DNA of 64,000 bases, from NCBI GenBank assembly GCA_029975055.1, contig JARKPU010000013.1:310001-374000 (forward strand), in the 5' to 3' direction. Both the position numbers and the translations under genes were made by a program. Below are positions 1-9,495 of this stretch, one piece after another; the first letter of the stretch is position 1, and every line of letters begins with the position of its first letter. The stretch is from Anaerolinea sp. (lineage in GTDB: Bacteria > Chloroflexota > Anaerolineae > Anaerolineales > Anaerolineaceae). The notes beneath the pieces are model-generated. The model had not been told where the DNA came from. It ran no database searches and saw only the letters and a list, made by a program, of their open reading frames with translations.

Positions 1-32
1 TCCGTTTATAACCATTCATCTGCGAGGTTCTA

Positions 33-1211
33 ATGGATATCTTCGAGAAGTCGAAAAGCTTTACGGCTGCCCGTGAAGCGATCAAAGACGGCTACTACCC
101 CTATTTCATCCCGCTGGATGAAAACGAAGGCACCGAGGTGGTTTATAAGGGCCACCGCCTGATCATGTGCGGTTCAAACAATTATCTTGGCCTGACCACC
201 CACCCAAAGGTGCGCGAAGCCGCCTGCCGCGCGGTGGAACGTTATGGCACATCCTGCACCGGGTCGCGCTTCTTGAATGGCACACTTGAGATGCACGAGG
301 AATTGGAGCGCCAGCTGGCTGAATGGGTTGGCAAGGAAGCCGCCCTGGTGTTCTCCACCGGCATGCAGGCCAACCTGGGGGCCGTCTCTGCGGTTGTTGG
401 GCGGGGCGATTATGTGATTTTAGATAAGGACGACCATGCCAGCATTGTGGACGGCGCTCGCCTGAGTTTTGGCGAGATCCAGCGCTTCCGCCATAACGAC
501 GTGGAACACCTCGACCGGGTGTTGAAATCTTTGCCGGAGGCTTCAGGCAAGCTGGTGGTGGTGGACGGGCTGTTCAGCATGGGCGGCGACCTTGCCCCGC
601 TGCCTGAGATGATCCCCGTCTGCAAGAAATACGGCGCGCGGCTGATGGTGGATGACGCGCACGGCATGGGCGTGTTGGGCTGCGGGCGAGGGACGGCGGC
701 GCATTTTGGCGTGACCGACGGCGTGGACCTGATCATGTCCACCTTCAGCAAGTCGTTTGCGTCGTTGGGCGGGTTCGTTGCAGGGGATGAGGAGATCATT
801 CACTACATCAAGCACTTTGCGCGGTCGTTGATTTTCTCTGCCAGTATCCCGCCTGCCAATGCCGCCGCAGCCCTGGCTGCGCTCGATATTATGCGTTCCG
901 AGCCGGAGCGCGTGGAACGGGTGAATAAGATCGGCGAGAAGATGCGCCGGGAATATGCGGCGATGGGCTTCAACACCGGGCCGTCCGTCTCGCCCATCAT
1001 CCCGATCATGATCGGCGACGATGCAACCACCTTTGCGTTCTGGAAGGCGCTCTTCCAGGCGGGCGTATTCGTCAATCCGGTCATTTCTCCGGCCGTCCCG
1101 CAGGGAATGCAATTGCTGCGCACCAGCTACATGGCCACGCATACCGATGAGCAGCTCGACCGCGTGCTGAGCATCTTCCACGATGTCGGCAAGGAAATTG
1201 GAGTGATTTAG
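33..1211 (+). CDS. Alpha-oxoamine synthase (serine palmitoyltransferase / KBL-like)
   Basis: PLP-dependent enzyme of 392 residues that condenses an amino acid with an acyl-CoA. The fold-type I motifs are clear: His135 in a DHASIVDG stretch stacks on the cofactor, VDDAHG carries Asp207 and His210, and STFSKS carries the Schiff-base Lys240. The N-terminus (YYPYF) and the SRFLNGTLEMH segment resemble bacterial serine palmitoyltransferases and their close relatives more than BioF. No biotin genes are nearby, so a role in sphingolipid-like or aminoketone synthesis is plausible, but the substrate cannot be set from sequence. The gene stands alone, with GAGG about 6 nt before the ATG and a strong terminator after the stop. 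It could also be glycine C-acetyltransferase. Confidence 0.85.
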   Translation: MDIFEKSKSFTAAREAIKDGYYPYFIPLDENEGTEVVYKGHRLIMCGSNNYLGLTTHPKVREAACRAVERYGTSCTGSRFLNGTLEMHEELERQLAEWVGKEAALVFSTGMQANLGAVSAVVGRGDYVILDKDDHASIVDGARLSFGEIQRFRHNDVEHLDRVLKSLPEASGKLVVVDGLFSMGGDLAPLPEMIPVCKKYGARLMVDDAHGMGVLGCGRGTAAHFGVTDGVDLIMSTFSKSFASLGGFVAGDEEIIHYIKHFARSLIFSASIPPANAAAALAALDIMRSEPERVERVNKIGEKMRREYAAMGFNTGPSVSPIIPIMIGDDATTFAFWKALFQAGVFVNPVISPAVPQGMQLLRTSYMATHTDEQLDRVLSIFHDVGKEIGVI

Positions 1212-1224
1212 ACTTCTAAAAAGC

Positions 1225-1261
1225 GAACAGGCGGGTGCAAAGCCCGCCTGTTCTTTTTTTT
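1225..1261 (+). terminator. Intrinsic terminator
   Basis: A perfect 11-bp stem (1225-1235 with 1243-1253, GAACAGGCGGG arms) with a 7-nt loop is followed by eight T residues. It lies just after the oxoamine synthase stop and faces the 3' end of the convergent corA-like gene. Confidence 0.93.
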
Positions 1262-1264
1262 AGT

Positions 1265-2248
1265 CTAGAACCATTTGCGGCGCCGGAACCAGACGATCAT
1301 CCCGACGAAGATGCTGATAAAGATCACCCAGACAAACACATATCCATACCGCCAGGGAATCTCCGGCATGTATTGAAAGTTCATGCCGTAAATGCCGGCG
1401 ACGAAGGTGAGGGGCAGGAAGATCGTCGAAACGACCGTCAGAGCCTTCATCACTTCGTTCAGGCGGAGAGAGGTGGAGTTCAGGTAGATATCGAGCACGC
1501 CGGAGACGATATCACGCAGCGTCTCGCCCAGGTCCTGGATCCGCACGAGGTGATCGTAGATATCGCGGTAGTACAGGCGGCTCTGGCGGTCGATCATCGG
1601 GTAGTCGTCACGGCTGAGGCGGTTGATCACTTCCCGTTGGGGGGCGATGATGCGGCGCAGCGCCATTAATTCGTGTTTCAACTCAAGCAGGTTGGCCAGA
1701 ATATCTGCTGAAGGGTGCTCTAAGACGCGGTCTTCGAGCCGTTCGATTTCCTCGTCCATCTGGTCGAGGAGAGGGATGTAATCGTCCACCAGCTCATCGA
1801 GGATGGCATGGCAGAGGTAATCGGAGCCGTTCTGAACGATGCGCTCGTCTCGCCGGAGCCGCCTCCAGACGTCCTCGACCGGCGGCATTCGCTCGGAGTT
1901 ATAAGAGGTCACCAGGTAATTGGGGCCCAGGAACAGGTTCAGCTCGAGGGATTGCTCGAAATTGAAGTGTTCGGCTTGCGGAGGAAGGGCATGCGCGAGG
2001 ATGAAGAGGTAATTGATATAATCATCCACTTTGGGCGTCTGGTAGCCGTCACTCTGGCTGTCTTCGATCGCCAGGGGGTGAAAGTGGAACAGATCGCGCA
2101 GAATCTGGTTGCTCTCATCGAGGTCGGGATGCTCCAGGCTGACCCATAACAATCCATCCGGGTTTTTCAAGGCCGCCTGCATGGCTTCGATCGTCAGATC
2201 GCGAATGGGCTGGCTGGTTGTGGATTCATAATAGATCGATTGGATCAT
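1265..2248 (-). CDS. corA: CorA-family divalent cation transporter
   Basis: Inner-membrane Mg2+/Co2+ channel of the 2-TM-GxN family, 327 residues. The cytoplasmic N-terminal domain of about 230 residues is charged and helical. It is followed by two C-terminal membrane helices, with the signature YGMN motif at residues 288-290 ending the first, and a basic cytoplasmic tail (RRRK). Length and domain order match CorA. The start is supported by GGAGGAAC just before the ATG. The gene is monocistronic and divergent from the SCP2 gene. Transport of Ni2+, Co2+ or Zn2+ cannot be excluded; CorA relatives vary in selectivity. Confidence 0.92.
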   Translation of the reverse strand: MIQSIYYESTTSQPIRDLTIEAMQAALKNPDGLLWVSLEHPDLDESNQILRDLFHFHPLAIEDSQSDGYQTPKVDDYINYLFILAHALPPQAEHFNFEQSLELNLFLGPNYLVTSYNSERMPPVEDVWRRLRRDERIVQNGSDYLCHAILDELVDDYIPLLDQMDEEIERLEDRVLEHPSADILANLLELKHELMALRRIIAPQREVINRLSRDDYPMIDRQSRLYYRDIYDHLVRIQDLGETLRDIVSGVLDIYLNSTSLRLNEVMKALTVVSTIFLPLTFVAGIYGMNFQYMPEIPWRYGYVFVWVIFISIFVGMIVWFRRRKWF

Positions 2249-2348
2249 GTTCCTCCACCGGCAAGGTGAGATTCATCTTCCAACGAGTATAATGCAATAT
2301 CGAAATCGGGGTAGAATCCTCCCAACACATCCATTCATCGGAGGGTTT

Positions 2349-2684
2349 ATGGACCACGACGGAAGGAAGAACATCCTGGAGCAGCTAAAAGCCGCGTTTC
2401 AAGGGGAAAAGGCCGCCGGAGTGAACGCGAATATCCAGCTGAAGCTCACCGGCGAAGGCGGCGGCAACTATTACCTGCACATCGAAAATAAGGAACTCTC
2501 CGGCGGGGAGGGGATGGTCGAAAAGCCGCGCCTGACGTTATCTGCCGACACGAAAGACCTGGTGGATGTCTTCGAAGGCCGGCTCGACCCGATGTCGGCT
2601 TACTTTCAGGGGCGGATTGTGGCGCAAGGAGACCTTGGTTTTGCTATGACGCTGGCGGGGTTATTCAAGCGGCCAAAGAAATAA
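2349..2684 (+). CDS. SCP2 sterol-binding domain protein
   Basis: Small cytoplasmic protein of 111 residues with the SCP2 lipid-binding fold. The pattern of a GEGGGNYYLHIENKEL strand pair, a TLSADTKDLVDVFEGRLDP segment and a QGRIVAQGDLGFAMTLAGLF end is typical. The family binds hydrophobic ligands in a tunnel; no partner is indicated here. The frame is open upstream from 2247, but the ATG at 2349 has GGAGGG six bases before it and starts at the family's usual N-terminus, so I take it as the start. A TATAAT at 2288-2293 may be its -10 box. Confidence 0.8.
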   Translation: MDHDGRKNILEQLKAAFQGEKAAGVNANIQLKLTGEGGGNYYLHIENKELSGGEGMVEKPRLTLSADTKDLVDVFEGRLDPMSAYFQGRIVAQGDLGFAMTLAGLFKRPKK

Positions 2685-2710
2685 AAAAGGGGTATCTTAG
2701 TAGATACCCC
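2685..2710 (-). terminator. Intrinsic terminator overlapping a stop codon
   Basis: A 9-bp stem (2689-2697 with 2702-2710) carries the TAA stop of the leftward DUF59 gene at its loop. On the minus strand it is followed by a run of T (the A run at 2683-2688). On the plus strand there is no T run, so it serves the leftward unit. Confidence 0.82.
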
Positions 2711-3047
2711 AGTCGGAGGCCAGGCCTTCTTCCATGTAGGAAAAATCCCACATCTCGGAAGCCCTGAAGTCGATGTGTGTCGGTATGCCGAGGGTTTCTT
2801 CGGCTTTCTGGCGGGTCGTCTCGAGCATCGCCGGGCCGTAAGGGCAGAAGGGGGTGGTGAGCATCATGCTCACCAATCCGGCGCCGTTTTCGATCTTCAC
2901 GTCACGAATCAGGCCCAGTTGCAGAATGTTGAGCCCGATTTCGGGGTCAACCACGCTTCGAAAAGCTTCTGAGACCGGTTCGACCAACTCAGGGTTGGTG
3001 GTATCGATGCCCCAGGCCGGGCGGTTGAGGTTGGGTTCGTCGCTCAT
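2697..3047 (-). CDS. DUF59/MIP18-family Fe-S assembly factor (SufT-like)
   Basis: Protein of 116 residues of the DUF59 family, which includes SufT, PaaD-type and CIAO2 proteins acting in Fe-S cluster targeting. Family marks are SVVDPEIGLNILQLGLI near the N-terminus and the TTPFCPYGP motif with the reactive cysteine. The chosen ATG at 3047 overlaps the stop of the upstream regulator by 4 bases (ATGA), which points to translational coupling and rules out the longer frame. Its position beside a divergent suf operon and behind a SufR-like regulator supports a role in Fe-S biogenesis. Paralogues act in other pathways, so the exact client is unknown. Confidence 0.85.
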   Translation of the reverse strand: MSDEPNLNRPAWGIDTTNPELVEPVSEAFRSVVDPEIGLNILQLGLIRDVKIENGAGLVSMMLTTPFCPYGPAMLETTRQKAEETLGIPTHIDFRASEMWDFSYMEEGLASDWGIY

Positions 3048-3676
3048 GCGTTCTTCTCCATTAAAGCCTGCCGGGTAATGACGTAGGTGCAGTGTGCATC
3101 GCCGTTTAAAACGCAATTTACCTTTTCGGCGGGGATGGACAGGACGGTTGAAATCAACGCCTGGTCAACCGTGCAGACTTCAGGATGCGCCTGCCCGATG
3201 TGATAGTATGGGCAGGTGATTTCGTTAATGCGGTATTCATCTCCCTGCAGTTCCCATTCCACCGAGAAGCCCTCGTTGGCGAGCATTTCTTTGATTGCGT
3301 CGAGCTTCTGCTCGATGCTCATTTCCTTCACTTTTTGAGCCGAACTGGCGGCCATTTCGGTGGCAATTTGCTGGAAGAGATGGCTGACCACCGGCCCAGG
3401 CAGGGATTCTTTGATCTGATCGAGCAGGCGGTTGGTCAGTTGCAGGTAACGGGTGGGGAAGCGCTCGAGGCCTTTCTCGGAAAGCGAATATACCTGGCGG
3501 GGGCGCCCCACACCGTGGCGGACTTCTTCCACCATCACCAGGCCTTCAGCCAGCAGGCTGTTCAAGTGGTGCCTGACGGAGATACCGTTGATCCCAACCG
3601 AGCCGGCAAGCTCGTTGATGGTCGATTTCGGGTGGTTCAACAGCGTTTGAATGATGCGGTCTCGCGTGCTTTTCAT
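3044..3676 (-). CDS. SufR-like Fe-S-sensing HTH repressor
   Basis: DNA-binding regulator of 210 residues. The N-terminal 70 residues form a winged helix of the DeoR/ArsR type (residues 1-68, ending in a VGRPRQVYSLSEKG wing). The C-terminal domain holds four cysteines, C155, C168, C188 and C196, spaced CX12C-X19-CX7C. This resembles, but does not match, the CX12CX13CX14C of cyanobacterial SufR, which binds an Fe-S cluster and represses suf genes. The ATG at 3676 is preceded by GGAAAG; the frame extends further upstream but without support. It is divergent from sufC and shares with it an inverted-repeat operator, so autoregulation and suf repression are likely (inference). Confidence 0.85.
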   Translation of the reverse strand: MKSTRDRIIQTLLNHPKSTINELAGSVGINGISVRHHLNSLLAEGLVMVEEVRHGVGRPRQVYSLSEKGLERFPTRYLQLTNRLLDQIKESLPGPVVSHLFQQIATEMAASSAQKVKEMSIEQKLDAIKEMLANEGFSVEWELQGDEYRINEITCPYYHIGQAHPEVCTVDQALISTVLSIPAEKVNCVLNGDAHCTYVITRQALMEKNA

Positions 3677-3724
3677 GTCTTTCCAGCAATACTCCAGCAA
3701 GCCTCGAATCCGGGTTTCAAAGGT

Positions 3725-3754
3725 AGTATAACATAGGGAACATAAAATTGTCAA
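3725..3754 (-). promoter_or_regulatory. Promoter of the SufR-like regulator operon
   Basis: On the minus strand, TTGACA (3754-3749) and TATACT (3730-3725) are separated by 18 bp. The -35 box lies inside the left arm of the inverted repeat GTCAATAT. Confidence 0.78.
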
Positions 3755-3783
3755 TATATAAGATTTTTATGTTAAATATTGAC
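3750..3783. promoter_or_regulatory. Inverted-repeat operator between divergent suf promoters
   Basis: Perfect 8-bp arms GTCAATAT (3750-3757) and ATATTGAC (3776-3783) are separated by 18 bp. Each arm overlaps the -35 box of one of the two divergent promoters. A second, offset dyad, AACATAAAA (3739-3747) with TTTTATGTT (3765-3773), is interleaved. A dimeric repressor bound here would block both promoters. The SufR-like protein is the obvious candidate (inference). Confidence 0.7.
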
Positions 3784-3807
3784 GATCCGGGGGCGGTGTG
3801 TTATAAT
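3779..3807 (+). promoter_or_regulatory. Promoter of the suf operon
   Basis: TTGACG (3779-3784) and a consensus TATAAT (3802-3807) are separated by 17 bp, giving a predicted start near 3814 and a leader of about 60 nt before sufC. The -35 box sits in the right arm of the inverted repeat. Confidence 0.85.
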
Positions 3808-3874
3808 CTGGCAGCCTGAAGCCTATCAGGAGCTAAACCGCAACATTCAATCCGCATGAAGGAGTCCGGACGCA

Positions 3875-4648
3875 ATGGCAGAGTTAGTCATCAAGAACCT
3901 GCATGTTTCGATCGACAATAAAGAAATCCTCAAAGGCCTGGACCTGACCATTGCCCAGGGCGAAGTGCATGCCATCATGGGCCCGAACGGCACGGGGAAG
4001 TCAACCCTGGCCTATACCTTAATGGGGCATCCATCCTATGCAGTGACCGAAGGCGAAGTGTTGTTCAAAGGTCGAAATATCCTCGAGCTGGAGCCGGACG
4101 AACGCGCCCGGCTGGGGATTTTCCTGGCGTTCCAATACCCGGTGGCTATTCCGGGCGTGACGGTGGCGAACTTCCTGCGCACGGCCATTAATGCCCGCCG
4201 GCGGGCTGAAAACCATGAAGATAAGGGCATACCCATCCCTGAGTTCCGCAAGATGGTGAAAGCCAAGATGGAAATGCTCAAGATGGACCCTGCCTTTGCC
4301 GGGCGTTACCTGAACGATGGGTTTTCGGGCGGTGAAAAGAAGCGTGCCGAAATCCTCCAGATGGCTGTGCTGAAGCCCGAAATTGCCATCCTCGATGAGA
4401 CCGACTCGGGGCTGGATATCGACGCGCTGCGCATCGTGGCCGAGGGGGTCAACACGCTGCGCGGGGGCGACCTGGGCGTGCTGCTCATCACACACTACCA
4501 GCGCATCTTGAATTACATCACGCCCGATTTCGTGCACGTCATGCTCGACGGCCGCATTGTTGAATCGGGCGGGGCCGACCTGGCGCTGCACCTCGAAGAG
4601 CACGGGTATGATTGGGTGCGCGAAAAGTACGAAGTTGTAAATTCGTAA
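3875..4648 (+). CDS. sufC: SufC Fe-S assembly ATPase
   Basis: ABC-type ATPase of 257 residues that works in the cytosolic SufBCD scaffold. Walker A is GPNGTGKST at 36-44, the signature is SGGEKKR at 151-157, and Walker B is [11 protein letters not shown] near 171-181; the EKKR variant and the DETDSGLD string are typical of SufC. AAGGAG lies before the ATG. First gene of the operon sufC-sufB-sufD-unknown-sufS-sufU-Rieske, all reading right with short gaps. Confidence 0.97.
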   Translation: MAELVIKNLHVSIDNKEILKGLDLTIAQGEVHAIMGPNGTGKSTLAYTLMGHPSYAVTEGEVLFKGRNILELEPDERARLGIFLAFQYPVAIPGVTVANFLRTAINARRRAENHEDKGIPIPEFRKMVKAKMEMLKMDPAFAGRYLNDGFSGGEKKRAEILQMAVLKPEIAILDETDSGLDIDALRIVAEGVNTLRGGDLGVLLITHYQRILNYITPDFVHVMLDGRIVESGGADLALHLEEHGYDWVREKYEVVNS

Positions 4649-4672
4649 TCTTTATCGGTTGTGGAGGCAAAT

Positions 4673-6085
<1,413 letters not shown>

Positions 6086-6112
6086 CGTGCTGGAAGAAGG
6101 GAACATCGATCT

Positions 6113-7483
6113 ATGAAAGAAGCACCCCGCGTAGTAAACCGCGTGCGCCGAGTCGAGCAGGCCGGCCCGCGCGACTTTGCCTTTACCGAAGAGATGGTGG
6201 ATTTCAACCTGCCCACCCCGGCGCTCAGCGAGTATCGCAGACAGGCCTGGGCGGCCTATCGAGCTTCGCCGCTGCCGACGACCAGCGATGAAGCATGGCG
6301 TAGAACCGACCTGAAAGGGCTGCAAGCCGAAATCTTCCGCCTGCCCGGCAAAGATGCGTACCTTGACCTCCCGTCGGCCTCCGAGCGCTTCCTGCAGCCC
6401 CTGGCCGATAGCGTCCATGGCGGTGAAATCATCCTGATGGCGGGCGGTGCGCAAGCCCGCCTTGACCCAACGCTCGCGAGCCTCGGCGTGGTCTTTACCG
6501 ACCTGGCGACCGCCCTGCGCGAACACCCGCGCCTGGTGGAAAAGATCCTCGGCAAAGCCGTGAAGCCTGCAGCAGGCAAGTTCGCTGCCCTGGCAGGCGC
6601 GCTGGCCAATACGGGCGTTTTCCTTTATGTGCCCAGGGGGGTGGCGGTGGATGCGCCGATGCACAGCCTTTTGTGGGGGCCGGGAGCCGGGCTGGCGTAT
6701 ATTTCGCATATTCTTGTGTACCTGGAAGAAGGCGCATCGGCCACGTATGTGCACGAATCCGCCTCGCCGAACGAACCGGGCACGCAAACCCTCCACACCG
6801 GCAATGTGGAGATCTATGTTGGGCCGGGGGCGCATTTGAAGTTCGTCGAAATCCAATCCTGGGGTGAGAGCGTGTGGAACTTCACCCACGAACGCGTCAT
6901 CGTTGACCGCGACGCCGGCGTGGATTGGATCTTCGGCGCGGTTGGCAGTCATCTGACGAAGAATTTTTCCGAGATCGACTTGATTGGCCAGGGCGCGGTG
7001 GGGAAGATGTCTGGTTTCTACTTCACCGACCACGACCAGCACCTCGACCACGATACCCAACAGAATCACCTCGCACCGCACACCACCAGCGACCTGCTCT
7101 TCAAAGGCGCGCTCATTCAAGAGAGCCGCTCCGTCTGGCAGGGAATGATCTACGTGGCTCCCGGCGCCGAAAAGACCGATGGTTACCAGGCTAACCGTAA
7201 CCTGGTGCTCAGCCGCAAAGCGCGGGCCGATTCGATCCCTGGATTGGAGATCCTCGCCGATGATGTGCGCTGCACCCACGGTGCAACGGTGGGGAAGATT
7301 GATGAAACGCAAGTCTTCTATATGATGGCGCGCGGAATTCCCCGGCAGGTTGCCGAGCGCGTCATCGTGGAAGGATTCTTCGACCCGATTATGCAACGCA
7401 TCCCGTTCGATGGAGTGCGCCAGCGCTTCCAGGAAGCCATCGAAGAAAAAATGAAAGTTTTTGAAGAAGGGATTCAAGACTGA
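6113..7483 (+). CDS. sufD: SufD Fe-S cluster assembly protein
   Basis: Partner of SufB in the scaffold, 456 residues. It shares the C-terminal SufBD beta-helix (residues about 160-430), including ADDVRCTHGATVGKID with the conserved His near the SufB interface and FYMMARGIPRQVAERVIVEGFFDPI at the end. The N-terminal 150 residues are divergent, as is usual for SufD. GAAGGGAA is a weak ribosome site before the ATG. SufB and SufD are similar; this copy is called SufD from its position and the lower conservation of its N-terminal part. Confidence 0.94.
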   Translation: MKEAPRVVNRVRRVEQAGPRDFAFTEEMVDFNLPTPALSEYRRQAWAAYRASPLPTTSDEAWRRTDLKGLQAEIFRLPGKDAYLDLPSASERFLQPLADSVHGGEIILMAGGAQARLDPTLASLGVVFTDLATALREHPRLVEKILGKAVKPAAGKFAALAGALANTGVFLYVPRGVAVDAPMHSLLWGPGAGLAYISHILVYLEEGASATYVHESASPNEPGTQTLHTGNVEIYVGPGAHLKFVEIQSWGESVWNFTHERVIVDRDAGVDWIFGAVGSHLTKNFSEIDLIGQGAVGKMSGFYFTDHDQHLDHDTQQNHLAPHTTSDLLFKGALIQESRSVWQGMIYVAPGAEKTDGYQANRNLVLSRKARADSIPGLEILADDVRCTHGATVGKIDETQVFYMMARGIPRQVAERVIVEGFFDPIMQRIPFDGVRQRFQEAIEEKMKVFEEGIQD

Positions 7484-7536
7484 TGGGGTATAATTATTCG
7501 GATAAGCAATTCTTACCCCCAGCCAGGACGAAAGAT

Positions 7537-7833
7537 ATGGCGCAAATTTCGTACATGAAGGCACCCGAGCCGGAAAGCACTTATGAAGTCGGTGATGTCG
7601 TCGAGGTGTACTGCGACCACGAGAAAAGCAACCAACGCATTCGCGGCTGGTTGAAAGGCATCGTTGTGCAGGTGGACTCGAAGATGGTGGCGGTCCAGTT
7701 CCGCTCGAATGTCTTCTTGACCGATGGGTGGATGGTGCCCGACCATATCTTATGGTATCCGGCGAATTCAGCGCACATTCGCTTCCCCGAAAAGCGAACC
7801 TCTCGCAGCAACATCCCCCACGGCGAGTTATAA
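7537..7833 (+). CDS. Small conserved-looking protein inside the suf operon, unknown function
   Basis: Protein of 98 residues from the ATG at 7537, or 116 residues if it starts at 7483, where ATG overlaps the sufD stop. I do not recognise the family. Residues from about 15 on (VGDVVEVYCDH, IRGWLKGIVVQVDSKMVAVQF, LTDGWMVPDHILWY) alternate short beta strands and look like a small SH3-type barrel of the kind seen in nucleic-acid or chromatin-binding proteins. No cysteine cluster and no membrane segment are present (there is one lone Cys). A TATAAT at 7489-7494 may give it an internal promoter. Lying between sufD and sufS suggests a link to Fe-S assembly, but this is only context. Confidence 0.6.
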   Translation: MAQISYMKAPEPESTYEVGDVVEVYCDHEKSNQRIRGWLKGIVVQVDSKMVAVQFRSNVFLTDGWMVPDHILWYPANSAHIRFPEKRTSRSNIPHGEL

Positions 7834-7866
7834 ACCATCTGGCCGGCGAAGGACAGCAAAACCCGG

Positions 7867-9090
7867 ATGACTACAACTGTTCAATTGCGAGATGATTTTC
7901 CGGTTCTGAGCCGAGAAATTCGTCCCGGCGTTCCCCTGGTATACCTGGATTCGACTGCCACGGCGCAGAAACCCACTCAGGTCCTGCGCGCGATGGATGA
8001 ATATTACCGCAAATACAATGCCAACATCCATCGCGGGGTTCACACCCTGGCCGAAGAAGCCACGGCGATGTATGAATCGGCCAGGCAGCGCATTGCAGGC
8101 TTTATCCATGCAGCGCATCCCCGCGAAGTGATCTACACACGCAACACCACCGAGTCGATCAACCTGGTGGCGCAGACGTGGGGACGAAAGTACCTGCAGG
8201 AAGGGGATGTCGTCATCCTGACCGAGATGGAGCACCACTCCAACCTGGTCCCCTGGCAGATGCTCGCCGCAGAGAAGCACCTGCGGCTTGAGTTCATCCC
8301 GGTGCGCGATGATTACCTGCTCGACCTGGATGCTTACCAGGAACTGCTCAGCCTCAAGCCCAGGCTGGTGGCGTTTACGCATATGTCGAATGTGCTGGGA
8401 ACGATCAACCCGGCTGAGGAAATCATCCGTCTGGCACACGCAGCCGGCGCGCTGACTTTGGTGGATGGAGCGCAATCGGTGCCGCACTTCAAGGTGGACG
8501 TGCAGGCATTGGATGCAGATTTCCTGGCCTTCTCGGCGCACAAGATGTGCGGCCCCACCGGCATCGGCGCTCTCTATGGCAAGCAGGCGCTGCTCGAAGC
8601 CATGCCGCCCTTCCTGGGCGGCGGGGATATGATCCGCAAAGTGTATTTGCGCAGTTTCACCCCCAATGAACTGCCGCATAAGTTCGAGGCTGGCACCCCG
8701 GCAGTGGCCGAAGCAGTTGGATTTGGCGCGGCGGTCGATTACCTTTCTCAGGTGGGCATGGATCTTATTGCCGCGCACGAGCATGAGGTCACCGCTTATG
8801 CGCTCGAACGCTTGTCTGAAATCCCTGGCCTGCGCATTTTTGGGCCGGACCTTCCGCACAAAGGCGGGGTGGTCTCGTTCACGATGAACGGCGTTCACCC
8901 GCACGATGTGGCGCAAATTCTCGATCAGAACGGCGTGGCCGTGCGTGCAGGGCATCATTGCGCCATGCCGCTGCATGATAAATTCGGCATCACGGCCACC
9001 ACGCGCGCCAGTTTCTACCTGTATACGACCTTCGAGGACGTTGACCGGCTGGCGAAGGGCCTGGATGACGTCATCCGCTTGTTTGGATAA
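7867..9090 (+). CDS. sufS: SufS cysteine desulfurase
   Basis: Class II PLP cysteine desulfurase of 407 residues, giving persulfide sulfur to the Suf scaffold. The PLP lysine is Lys226 in FSAHKMCGPTGIG and the catalytic Cys365 lies in RAGHHCAMPLH. The N-terminal VYLDSTATAQKP and TRNTTESINLVA strings are typical of SufS. It is followed by sufU after 3 bp, the usual donor-acceptor pair in Gram-positive and Chloroflexota suf operons. A different (class I) desulfurase lies at 31989. Confidence 0.97.
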   Translation: MTTTVQLRDDFPVLSREIRPGVPLVYLDSTATAQKPTQVLRAMDEYYRKYNANIHRGVHTLAEEATAMYESARQRIAGFIHAAHPREVIYTRNTTESINLVAQTWGRKYLQEGDVVILTEMEHHSNLVPWQMLAAEKHLRLEFIPVRDDYLLDLDAYQELLSLKPRLVAFTHMSNVLGTINPAEEIIRLAHAAGALTLVDGAQSVPHFKVDVQALDADFLAFSAHKMCGPTGIGALYGKQALLEAMPPFLGGGDMIRKVYLRSFTPNELPHKFEAGTPAVAEAVGFGAAVDYLSQVGMDLIAAHEHEVTAYALERLSEIPGLRIFGPDLPHKGGVVSFTMNGVHPHDVAQILDQNGVAVRAGHHCAMPLHDKFGITATTRASFYLYTTFEDVDRLAKGLDDVIRLFG

Positions 9091-9093
9091 CCC

Positions 9094-9495
9094 ATGGACG
9101 ATCTCTACCGCGAAGTCATCATCGAGCATTATAAGAACCCGGGTTACCGCGGCGAGCTGGACCCCTGCGATATCCGCTTTGAAGATGAAAACCCGCTGTG
9201 CGGTGACCACATCCGCATTGACGTGCGCGTGGATGCCAATAACCGGGTGACGGAGGCGGCTTTCAGCGGGCATGGCTGTGCGATCAGCCAGGCATCCGCC
9301 GATTTGCTGCTCGAAAGCATCATCGGCAAGAGCCTGGATGAGGTGAAGGAACTGACCAAACAGGATGTGCTCGACCTGCTAGGGATCGACCTGGGCCCGG
9401 TGCGCTTGAAGTGCGCATTGCTTTCGCTGAAGGTGTTGAAGGCGGGTGTGTATGGCCTCGGCGAAGCCAGCGATGCGCTGGTGGAGGGGGCCTGA
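9094..9495 (+). CDS. sufU: SufU sulfur-relay protein
   Basis: IscU-fold protein of 133 residues. It keeps Cys36 and Asp38 (CGDHI), Cys62 (GHGCAISQAS) and Cys107 (KCALLSL), the ligand set that in studied SufU proteins binds Zn and takes sulfur from SufS. The segment before the third cysteine carries extra residues (LTKQDVLDLLGIDLG), as in SufU and unlike IscU. The stop overlaps the start of the Rieske gene. Confidence 0.94.
   Translation: MDDLYREVIIEHYKNPGYRGELDPCDIRFEDENPLCGDHIRIDVRVDANNRVTEAAFSGHGCAISQASADLLLESIIGKSLDEVKELTKQDVLDLLGIDLGPVRLKCALLSLKVLKAGVYGLGEASDALVEGA

Noticed and set aside
7828..9273. Open frame of 481 codons opposite sufS
   Set aside because: Same reason: a shadow of sufS and sufU on the other strand.
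9411..9494. Longer start for the Rieske gene
   Set aside because: It would overlap sufU by 85 bases; the ATG at 9495 overlaps only the stop.
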